Source: VRUE01 sp963717375 (GTDB taxonomy: Bacteria > Actinomycetota > Thermoleophilia > Solirubrobacterales > 70-9). Taken from it: a DNA stretch of 64,000 bases. Shown here piece by piece: positions 17,431 through 23,736 of this stretch. Position 1 is the stretch's first letter; each line of letters starts with the position of its first letter. A model generated the notes under the pieces. It saw only the letters and a program-made list of their open reading frames with translations, had not been told where the DNA came from and did not search any database. The stretch is taken from contig OY970329.1 of assembly GCA_963717375.1 (NCBI GenBank), forward strand, positions 434,001 through 498,000, written 5' to 3'. Position numbers and translations under genes: made by a program.

Positions 17431-18123
17431 TTAAAAGCCGGTCCAAGCGGCACCCGTTTTCGCCCCCGTGAGCTGCAGAAGCGCAGCTCCTCCCATAAAT
17501 GCTTTGTTTTCACCGAATTTGAGACCGTCCCCGGTGAATTCTTTGACCGGCGTTATGAACAGTTCTTTGGCTTCAGTCCCCAGTGCATACACGACGGTAC
17601 CGGTAAGCGGATACGAGCCTTTCTCAGCACAGGCCGCGCCCGTGATTTCAATCGTGGCAAACGGTCCAGCAACGGCAGGTTTGGTTAAGACGTAATTAGT
17701 TCCTTCACTTAAGATGACTTCACCTTCGATTTCTACTGTTTCGATTTCCCCAGCAGCCTTACCAGTACTCTTGACTCCGCAAGCCGATAGTTCCGGTTCT
17801 TCCCCTTCATCGGCAAAAACTTTGCAAATTTTGAGCAGATCGCGAAGTTTAAGATGGCCATGGCCCCTTATGAGAGCATTCAACGCTTGCCATGCCGAGC
17901 ATTTAATCTCAATATTCAAGGATTTAATTAAGAATAACCTCTTTATCCCTGTCCCAAGATTTCCTGTGAACGATTCTTCGGTTATTCCCAATGCGGTCAT
18001 TGTTTGACCGCCGATTTTCCATTCGCCCGTGGCCTGCGCGCCGGCGGCAGTGAACGCCATTAGGCCGAGGGCCGTGATCAGAGCGATGCCGAGCACCTTG
18101 AGTCCATGCATTTTGAGGTTCAT
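17431..18123 (-). CDS. Secreted protein of unknown function, tandem paralogue 1
   Basis: I do not recognise a domain. The 230-residue product starts at ATG 18123, after GGGAGGAGC, with a signal peptide (MNLKMHGLKVLGIALITALG onward) cleaved after AQA, leaving TGEWKI at the mature N-terminus. The mature part is beta-rich and has four cysteines likely to form disulfides (IKCSAWQ, LKICKVF, ELSACGVKS, GAACAEKG). It ends GAAWTGF. It is about two-thirds identical over its whole length to the next gene upstream, with the same length and cysteine positions. Codon use is noticeably A+T-richer than the surrounding genes (for example ATT, AAA and TTT codons), hinting at acquisition or at a different expression class. 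Confidence 0.85.
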   Translation of the reverse strand: MNLKMHGLKVLGIALITALGLMAFTAAGAQATGEWKIGGQTMTALGITEESFTGNLGTGIKRLFLIKSLNIEIKCSAWQALNALIRGHGHLKLRDLLKICKVFADEGEEPELSACGVKSTGKAAGEIETVEIEGEVILSEGTNYVLTKPAVAGPFATIEITGAACAEKGSYPLTGTVVYALGTEAKELFITPVKEFTGDGLKFGENKAFMGGAALLQLTGAKTGAAWTGF

Positions 18124-18211
18124 GCTCCTCCCCTGGTTGGACAAGCTTCTTTCACGATCCTTATCTCGGCTAGCGGCTTTACCTAGCTTCTGATGATCAA
18201 TCCTCGGTGGA

Positions 18212-18904
18212 TTAAAAGCCGGTCCATGTGGCGCCTGTTTTCGCTCCACTGAGCTGCAGGAGCACAGCTCCTGCCATAAATGCTTTGTTTTCGCCGATTT
18301 TAAGACCATCGCCGGTGAATTCTTTGATCGGCGTCAGTGATAGTTCTTTGGCTTCACCGCCCAGTTGAGACACGGAGGTGCCGGTAACTGGATACGTGCC
18401 TTTCAGAGGACAGGACGCACCCGTGATTTCAATCGTGGTAAGCGTCGAGCCAGAAACCGGTTTTTCTAAGACGTAGTTAAGTCCGCCACTTAAAATAATT
18501 TCGCCGTCGATTGCTTCGGTTTGGATTTCCCCAGCCGCCTTACCGGTGCTTTTCACTCCACATGCGGATAGTTCCGGTTCTCCCACTTCATCGTCGTATA
18601 CATTGCAAGCCGCGAGCAGAACGCTAAGGTTAAAGTGGCCTCCGCTTCTTATTAGGGCGCCTATCGCCTGCCATACTGAACATTTAATCTCAACATTCAA
18701 TGTTTTAATTAAAAATAACCTCTTTATTCCTGCCCCAAGTTTTCCCGTGAACGATTCTTTGGCTATCCCCAATTCGGTCAGCGTTTTACCGGCGATTTTC
18801 CATTCACCCGTGGCCTGAGCGCCGGCGGCGGTGAATGCCATCAGGCCGAGCGCCGCGATTAGAGCAATGCCGAACACTTTTAGCCCCTGCATCTTGAGGT
18901 TCAT
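18212..18904 (-). CDS. Secreted protein of unknown function, tandem paralogue 2
   Basis: Duplicate of the downstream gene: 230 residues, an almost identical signal peptide (MNLKMQGLKVFGIALIAALG onward), AQA cleavage site and TGEWKI mature start. The four cysteines are conserved (IKCSVWQ, LAACNVY, ELSACGVKS, GASCPLKG), as is the terminal motif GATWTGF. The ATG start at 18904 follows GGGGAGGA. The 88-base gap to paralogue 1 has a second ribosome-binding site, so the two may be co-transcribed. The A+T-rich coding style is shared. The strongest conservation is in the signal peptide and the C-terminal KEFTGDGLKxGENKAFM block. Function unknown; a surface or envelope-associated role is plausible from secretion only. 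Confidence 0.85.
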   Translation of the reverse strand: MNLKMQGLKVFGIALIAALGLMAFTAAGAQATGEWKIAGKTLTELGIAKESFTGKLGAGIKRLFLIKTLNVEIKCSVWQAIGALIRSGGHFNLSVLLAACNVYDDEVGEPELSACGVKSTGKAAGEIQTEAIDGEIILSGGLNYVLEKPVSGSTLTTIEITGASCPLKGTYPVTGTSVSQLGGEAKELSLTPIKEFTGDGLKIGENKAFMAGAVLLQLSGAKTGATWTGF

Positions 18905-18974
18905 CTCGGTCCTCCCCGTTGGACAGCTTCTTTTAGTCGCGACCCATGGAGCCGCCCAGCGAGCATTCTCATGA

Positions 18975-18993
18975 CTGACGAATCATCAGTCAA
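18975..18993. promoter_or_regulatory. Small inverted repeat GACTGA-N7-TCAGTC in the divergent intergenic region
   Basis: Exact six-base arms (18975-18980 and 18988-18993) around CGAATCA lie about 70 bases upstream of the secreted paralogue 2 start and about 170 bases before the ArsR-type gene. ArsR regulators bind short imperfect palindromes of this scale, so it is a candidate operator. The assignment is positional only. The rest of 18905-19122 shows nothing that I can name. Confidence 0.3.
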
Positions 18994-19122
18994 GTTTTCC
19001 TGAGTAAAGTTTTCTATCGCCGGACGATGCCGCGATTGCGACACCAGAAGAGCCTCGTGCTCGCGGTCGGACCCGCTTGCAGCCAAGGCGGCCCGCAATT
19101 TCTTGTGCTTGAAGACAAAGAG

Positions 19123-19155
19123 TTGACGGACAATAGATTTCGTTTGCTCTATATT
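19123..19155 (+). promoter_or_regulatory. Candidate promoter for the ArsR-type gene, possibly leaderless
   Basis: TTGACG at 19123-19128 and TATATT at 19150-19155 resemble sigma-70 elements, although the 21-base spacer is longer than ideal. TATATT ends ten bases before ATG 19166, so a transcript initiated normally would begin at or next to the start codon. No Shine-Dalgarno precedes this ATG, consistent with leaderless translation. Confidence 0.4.
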
Positions 19156-19165
19156 GCTCGCCAAG

Positions 19166-19498
19166 ATGGCGACGGGGGGCGACAAGGCAAACGATCTCTT
19201 CACCGCGCTGGCGCACCCGCTGCGCCGCCGGATCCTGCGCCGGATGATCAAAGGCGGCGGCGAGATCAGCCCGCGCGACCTTGCCACTGAGCTTGATGAG
19301 CCGCTTAGCGCGCTGAGCTACCACGTCAGGGTGCTGGCTGAATGCGGCGCCTTGAAGCTGGTGCGGACGAAGCAGATCCGCGGCTCGACCCAGCACTTCT
19401 ACCGTGCGGCGGTGAGGACGCAATGGGCCCGGACCGCCCTGCGCACGACCGAGGGCCGGCCGAAGAAAAGCGGCCCGCGGGGGGAAGAGAAAGGCTGA
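19166..19498 (+). CDS. ArsR-family winged-helix transcriptional regulator
   Basis: Small DNA-binding repressor-type protein (110 residues from ATG 19166). The winged HTH runs about residues 8-75: LFTALAHPLRRRILRRMI, then DLATELDEPLSALSYHVRVLAECGALKLV with recognition helix SALSYHVRVL, then the wing KQIRGSTQHFYRA. No metal-binding cysteine motif is present, so it is not a classic metal sensor. I chose ATG 19166 rather than TTG 19154 because the latter lies inside a TATATT -10-like box. The gene is divergent from the secreted paralogues and may control them. The C-terminus is basic (GRPKKSGPRGEEKG). Confidence 0.85.
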   Translation: MATGGDKANDLFTALAHPLRRRILRRMIKGGGEISPRDLATELDEPLSALSYHVRVLAECGALKLVRTKQIRGSTQHFYRAAVRTQWARTALRTTEGRPKKSGPRGEEKG

Positions 19499-19521
19499 CG
19501 GCGCTCTTACCGAGGCATCTG

Positions 19522-19794
19522 GTGGAGGACAGGAACGACATCCGCACGACGGTCGAGGAGGACAGGGCGCAGGAGTCCGCCGTGCTGCAGCATGTCCTCG
19601 CCCTCCACCCCGCCGCCACCACGGTCGAGGAGCTGGTCCGCGAGCTCGACCCTGATCGCGACTCGTTCTCCCGGCGGGACGCGGTCGAACGGGCCGTGCG
19701 GGACCTGGCCGGGGCCGGCCTCCTGCACCGCGGCGAGTCGCTCGTGCTGCCCACTCGCGCCGCGCTGCGCTTCGACGAGCTGCTCGGTGAATAA
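19522..19794 (+). CDS. Small winged-helix-like protein of unknown function
   Basis: A 90-residue product from GTG 19522 (GAGG seven bases upstream). It contains a predicted helix-turn-helix-like arrangement: VLQHVLALHPAATTVEELVREL, RRDAVERAVRDLAGAGLL and the two-strand wing HRGESLVLPTRAALRFDELL. A longer in-frame reading back to 19342 lies across the ArsR gene and is compositionally unlike the rest, so I reject it. It is 23 bases after the ArsR-type gene on the same strand, so likely co-transcribed. No specific function can be given. Confidence 0.65.
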   Translation: MEDRNDIRTTVEEDRAQESAVLQHVLALHPAATTVEELVRELDPDRDSFSRRDAVERAVRDLAGAGLLHRGESLVLPTRAALRFDELLGE

Positions 19795-19835
19795 AGGTTC
19801 CGTGCCGAGCGACCTCCAGTAGCATCGCAATTGCA

Positions 19836-20180
19836 TTGGCTCCCGTGCCTTTCAAAGTTCGCAGCGAGCAGCAGGGGGACGTGTTCGTAATCCAGGTAGA
19901 GGGCGAGCTGGACATGAACACGGCGACCCAGCTTGAGCGTCAGCTGGAGGTGCCCCTGGCGGCGCCCGACTCGAACCTGCTGATCGACCTGAGCCGCTGC
20001 GAATTCATCGACTCGACCGGGATCGCCCTGATCGTCAGGGCCTGGCAGAAGCTCGACAGTCGCTTCTCGATCTGCGGCGTCAGCGACCAGGTCAAGCGCG
20101 TGCTCGACGTCACCGGCCTCGACGCGACGATTCCAACGCACCCGAGCCGCGACGACGCACTCGCCCAGCTGCGCGACTGA
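19836..20180 (+). CDS. STAS-domain anti-sigma-factor antagonist
   Basis: Single STAS domain (114 residues) of the SpoIIAA/RsbV type, predicted to bind a serine-kinase anti-sigma factor and be switched by phosphorylation. Visible features are VIQVEGELDMNTATQLERQL and the phosphorylation loop LIDLSRCEFIDSTGIALIV, where the Ser of DSTG is the usual phosphosite. TTG 19836 is the longest start; GTG 19845 would give a product three residues shorter, and neither has a good ribosome-binding site. No partner anti-sigma kinase or sigma factor is in the window, so its pathway is not visible. Confidence 0.88.
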   Translation: MAPVPFKVRSEQQGDVFVIQVEGELDMNTATQLERQLEVPLAAPDSNLLIDLSRCEFIDSTGIALIVRAWQKLDSRFSICGVSDQVKRVLDVTGLDATIPTHPSRDDALAQLRD

Positions 20181-20182
20181 GC

Positions 20183-20881
20183 TTGCGGCGCGCCCTTCTC
20201 ACCGCTGCCGTTGCCACCCTGGTCTTCTTCGCGCTCAGCGCTCCCGCCTCGCCGCAGGGGGGGATCATCCAGATCCAGGGCGCCGCTTCGGGCTCGCACC
20301 TTCGCCTCACCGTCAGCGAAGGGCAGCTGCTCGTCAACGGCAGCCCGCCGGCAGCCGCGCGGCCGAGCGGCTGCCTTGCGCGCGGCTACGCGACCACTGC
20401 CTGTCGCCTTGGAGAAGCCTCGGCGGTCGTGCTCGAAATGGGGCCGTCCGAAGACAAGATCGAAGTGCTGGATCCGCTGCCGGTACCACTGACGGCCTAC
20501 CTCGGCGACGGCTCCGACAAGCTGATCGGCAACGCTGAGCCGGACACCTGTTATCCGCAGGGCACCGTGCGCAACCGCTGCGTCGGCGGTGGCGGCGACG
20601 ACATCTGCATCTCGGCACCGGTGAACACCGACTGCGTCGGCGGACCCGGCAATGACTACTGCAAGACGAGCGACGGCAGCGACGGTTGCTGGGGTGGGCC
20701 GGGGCGCGACGAATGCGTGATGGGAGCCGGCCAGGACGGCTGCCACGGCGAAGCCGGCGATGACCGCCTCTTCGGCGGCGAAGGCACCGACCAGCTCTAC
20801 GGCGGCGCAGGGAACGACTACTGCGACGGCGGGCCGGGGGCCGGCCACTCGCGGGGATGCGAGGCGGGGCCCGGGCGCTAG
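20183..20881 (+). CDS. Secreted RTX-like Gly/Asp repeat protein
   Basis: The 232-residue product has a signal peptide (LLTAAVATLVFFALSAPASP). A middle region (about 30-100) has no recognised domain. The C-terminal region (about 105-225) consists of hemolysin-type calcium-binding nonapeptide-like repeats (GDDRLFGGEGTDQLYGGAGN, then DYCDGG). Unusually, many repeats carry cysteines (DICISAP, NDYCKTSDGSDGCWGG, DECVMGAGQDGCHGE), suggesting disulfide as well as calcium stabilisation. TTG 20183 starts two bases after the STAS stop. It is convergent with the hydrolase gene, five bases apart. Likely extracellular; the function is not assignable. Confidence 0.75.
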   Translation: MRRALLTAAVATLVFFALSAPASPQGGIIQIQGAASGSHLRLTVSEGQLLVNGSPPAAARPSGCLARGYATTACRLGEASAVVLEMGPSEDKIEVLDPLPVPLTAYLGDGSDKLIGNAEPDTCYPQGTVRNRCVGGGGDDICISAPVNTDCVGGPGNDYCKTSDGSDGCWGGPGRDECVMGAGQDGCHGEAGDDRLFGGEGTDQLYGGAGNDYCDGGPGAGHSRGCEAGPGR

Positions 20882-20886
20882 ACCCT

Positions 20887-21684
20887 CTAGGCCGCGCCCG
20901 CCGGCACCGGGCCGAGGAAACGCTCGATCGCCGCGGCAGTCTCCGTCGGCGACTCCCAGAGGACGTTGTGCCCGTTGGGGACGTTCGTCACCGTGAGCAG
21001 ATCCCCCAGGGTCTCCCGGTAGCGCGCCTCGTGAAGGCCATCGGGCGGGAACAGGGGCACCTCCGCGCGAACGACGAGGGTCGGCAGCGCGGCGATCTCC
21101 GGCGCCGGCAGCGACATCTCGCTCCAGGCGACGACGGCGGCGGCGGGGCAGAAGCGGAAGCGGAAGCGACCGTCCGGCCCTTTGCGGACGTCGCCGCGGA
21201 CGTACTCGGCGACCACCTCGCGCGGCGCGGCGACGACCGAGTCGCTGGAGAGAAGCGCGTTGAGCGCGCCGTCGGTGGTCGCGAAGCTCCAGTCGAGGCG
21301 GTCGATTTCGGCGCTGCGCAGCGCGATCTCGACCGGCACTTCGAGGCCGGGGTCGAGCAGGGCGAGGCACTCGGCGCGCTCGGGCGCTCGGGCCGCCGCT
21401 TCGGCGACCAACCGGCCGCCGAAACTGTGCCCGATCCAGCTCGCCCGCTCCACCCCGGCGGAGTCCAGGGTCTCGAGCAGGTCATCGACGTGGGTGGCGA
21501 TGCTCCAGGGCGGCACGCGGCCCGACTCACCGTGGCCGCGCAGGTCGACGGCAAGGACCGAGTGACCGGCGGCTGCGAGCTGCCGGCCGAGGTCCTCGAA
21601 CACTCCGCCGTGCTGCGCCAGGCCATGCACACAAACGACGCTGCGCGGCCCCTCCGGACCCCAGCGACGGGTCTTCAGCACCAT
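20887..21684 (-). CDS. Alpha/beta-hydrolase fold protein at the end of the PKS operon
   Basis: The 265-residue alpha/beta hydrolase has the oxyanion region VVCVHGLAQHGGVF, the nucleophile elbow WIGHSFGGRL (Ser about 89), an acid candidate after TLVVRAEVPL, and the catalytic His in VPNGHNVLWES. ATG 21684 follows GGAGCAGGGGAG closely. It is 24 bases downstream of the reductase gene and so probably the last gene of the polyketide transcript. The sequence resembles general ester or C-C hydrolases more than the type II editing thioesterases. Possible roles include hydrolysis of a polyketide ester or lactone or detoxification. A role in biosynthesis is inferred from context only. Confidence 0.85.
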   Translation of the reverse strand: MVLKTRRWGPEGPRSVVCVHGLAQHGGVFEDLGRQLAAAGHSVLAVDLRGHGESGRVPPWSIATHVDDLLETLDSAGVERASWIGHSFGGRLVAEAAARAPERAECLALLDPGLEVPVEIALRSAEIDRLDWSFATTDGALNALLSSDSVVAAPREVVAEYVRGDVRKGPDGRFRFRFCPAAAVVAWSEMSLPAPEIAALPTLVVRAEVPLFPPDGLHEARYRETLGDLLTVTNVPNGHNVLWESPTETAAAIERFLGPVPAGAA

Positions 21685-21708
21685 CTCCCCTGCTCCCTGT
21701 CTCGCCGC

Positions 21709-22962
21709 TCAGACCCGGATCGCGCCGGCGCCGCCCTCGGCGCGGCCCTCGTCTTCGGACTCCGCCCCGACCAGGATCGAGATCTTGCCCAGGTGCTTGT
21801 TTTCGTACATCAACTGATGCGCCGCGGGCACCCCGTCGAAGTCCATCGTCTGCCAGATCACGGGCCGGACCTTGCCCTCCGCCATCAGCTGGTTGGCCCG
21901 CATCGCCTCGTAGGCGTTGGCGCCATGCGAGCCAATGATTTCCTTCTGGCGCATCCACAGGTAGCGCGCGTCAAAGTCGAGCTGGAAGCCGGTCGTCGCC
22001 CCGCAGATCACCACTTTGCCGAGGGGTTTGCAGACGAAGACCGAGGTCGGGAAGGTCGCCCTGCCGACGTGCTCGAAGACGATGTCGGGGGCGTCGCCGA
22101 GGATCTCCTTGACCCGCTTGGCGAAGCCGCGCGAAGCCTTGAAGCGCTCCTTGTCGGCGGCCTTGTCGGCGAGGTTCTCGGAGCTCCGCATCATCTCGCC
22201 GAACTCGTTGCGGTTGACGTAGTCGACCGCGCCCAACTGCTTGACCAGCTCGCCCTTCTCGTCGGAGGAGACGACACCGACCGCGTTCGCGCCGGCGGCC
22301 GCACAGAGCTGGGTGGCGAACACTCCTAATCCGCCGGCCGCGCCCCAGATCAAGACGTTGTCTCCCACCCGCATGCTGCAACGGGTGAGCAGCATCCTGT
22401 AGGCCGTGAAGTAGGCGAGGCCGTAAGACGCGGCCTCCGCCCAGGAGAGGTTCGTGGGCCGCGGCAGCAGTTGCTGCGCCTGCACCTTGGTGAACTGGGC
22501 GAAGGAGCCCCATGTGGTCTCGTAGCCCCAGGCGCAGGTGCTCGGGGCCGCAGTCTGATCTAGCCCGAAGACCTCGACGTCCTCATAGGAGGCCTGAGCG
22601 GTATGCACTACCACCTCGTCACCCGGCTTCCAGCGGGTAACGCCAGCGCCGACTTTCCAGACGATCCCGGCGGCGTCGGAGCCGCCGATGTGATGGCCGT
22701 ACTCGGGATGGTCGCCGTAGCCGAAGACCGAGACCGGCTTGCCCAGGGCCGCCCAGACGTTGTTGAAGTTGACGCCAGCAGCCATCACCCGGACGATCAC
22801 CTCAAAGGCACCGGGCTCGGGCACCTCGATCTGCTCCAGCTGAAACGCGTCTGTGGGCTCGCCCTCGCGCTCCTGGCGGATCACCCAGGCAGCCATCGTC
22901 TCCGGCAGCTCGCCGGGCTCGACCTTGAGGCGACCTCCGACGCTGTTCCCCGCGGCCGCCAC
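21709..22962 (-). CDS. ccr: Crotonyl-CoA carboxylase/reductase (extender-unit supply)
   Basis: NADPH-dependent reductive carboxylase of the MDR superfamily. It converts crotonyl-CoA (or a longer 2-enoyl-CoA) plus CO2 into ethylmalonyl-CoA (or another alkylmalonyl-CoA). The 417-residue protein shows the CCR-type N-terminal block GVNFNNVWAALG (63-74), GDHPEYGHHIGGSDAAG, the Rossmann segment VLIWGAAGGLGVFATQ, and the late FEHVGRATFPTSVFVC, CGATTGF and IIGSHGANAYEA blocks typical of true carboxylases rather than plain enoyl reductases. GTG 22962 overlaps the methyltransferase stop by one base. Its place in the PKS operon, with no ethylmalonyl-CoA pathway mutases nearby, points to dedicated extender-unit supply. 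Confidence 0.93.
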   Translation of the reverse strand: MAAAGNSVGGRLKVEPGELPETMAAWVIRQEREGEPTDAFQLEQIEVPEPGAFEVIVRVMAAGVNFNNVWAALGKPVSVFGYGDHPEYGHHIGGSDAAGIVWKVGAGVTRWKPGDEVVVHTAQASYEDVEVFGLDQTAAPSTCAWGYETTWGSFAQFTKVQAQQLLPRPTNLSWAEAASYGLAYFTAYRMLLTRCSMRVGDNVLIWGAAGGLGVFATQLCAAAGANAVGVVSSDEKGELVKQLGAVDYVNRNEFGEMMRSSENLADKAADKERFKASRGFAKRVKEILGDAPDIVFEHVGRATFPTSVFVCKPLGKVVICGATTGFQLDFDARYLWMRQKEIIGSHGANAYEAMRANQLMAEGKVRPVIWQTMDFDGVPAAHQLMYENKHLGKISILVGAESEDEGRAEGGAGAIRV

Positions 22963-23732
22963 TATGCCGCCGGCTTCCGTGCGGAGACGAACTGCGCTCG
23001 CGAGACGACGCGCTGCTCGATGTCAACAAGGCCACTGTCGGTAAGCGTCTTCGGCACTTCGTCGCGGGCAAAAACGGTGACGCCTTTTTTCACATGTGCG
23101 GGGGCGCCACTCGGTGCACAAGTAGTCACAATCACAATTCGTCCCCCCGGGGCCAGCACGCGTGTCATCTCCGCCAGCGCCACCATCGGAGTTTTGGTCA
23201 TATGGACTGTGCCGATACAGGAGACGACGTCGAACTCACCATCCGCAAACGGTAAATCTGATGCGTCGGCGCGGACAAAGGCGAGGTTCGGGCCACCCCC
23301 CGCTTTCACTCCGGCCGCCAGCATCGCGTCGGAAGCGTCCACTCCGATCGCCAACTCACCACCGTTAGCGGCTGCGAGGTACCTAGTGTAATTACCCGGA
23401 CCACAGCCCACGTCAAGCACACGATCCCCCGCTTTGACGTTAAGCATCGCCAGCGTCACCTCGCGCTCCTTGCGAGCCCCCATGCCGAAAAAGCCGAAGA
23501 ACGCACGCGAGATGACCGGCCTCCAAAAACGCTCGTAGATGCTGGGGAAAAGCTTTTTTTGGAACACCTGATGACTCGGTCGCGAATCGAGGGCGTCGAC
23601 AGAACCAAGCACATCGATATACCCATCCACTTCCCGTGGTGGATAATCGACACCTGGCTGAAAAAGCCCTGTGACCTGTTTCAACACAGGTGAAAATTCC
23701 CCCGCTTCTACCCCCTGCTTCACAGTGTGCAT
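22962..23732 (-). CDS. SAM-dependent class I methyltransferase in the PKS operon
   Basis: The 256-residue protein has a helical N-terminal part (about 1-95) and a class I methyltransferase fold. Motif I is VLDVGCGPGNYTRYLA (about 103-118), followed by the acidic GVDASDAML, RADASDLPFADGEFDVVSCI and LAPGGRIVIVTT. ATG 23732 lies four bases after the stop of PKS-4. The target is unknown; O-methylation of a polyketide hydroxyl or carboxylate is the natural hypothesis from context. The gene is less G+C-rich than the PKS genes, with runs such as the T-rich stretch near 23548-23555, so it may have joined the operon separately. Confidence 0.88.
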   Translation of the reverse strand: MHTVKQGVEAGEFSPVLKQVTGLFQPGVDYPPREVDGYIDVLGSVDALDSRPSHQVFQKKLFPSIYERFWRPVISRAFFGFFGMGARKEREVTLAMLNVKAGDRVLDVGCGPGNYTRYLAAANGGELAIGVDASDAMLAAGVKAGGGPNLAFVRADASDLPFADGEFDVVSCIGTVHMTKTPMVALAEMTRVLAPGGRIVIVTTCAPSGAPAHVKKGVTVFARDEVPKTLTDSGLVDIEQRVVSRAQFVSARKPAA

Positions 23733-23736
23733 ATTA

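Noticed and set aside
19342..19521. Extending the winged-helix-like gene back to 19342
   Set aside because: The extension lies over the ArsR coding region, is low in hydrophobic order, and GTG 19522 has a ribosome-binding site.
20887..21684. Assigning the hydrolase as a type II editing thioesterase
   Set aside because: The elbow is GHSFGG, and the sequence pattern is that of general alpha/beta hydrolases; only context suggests a PKS role.
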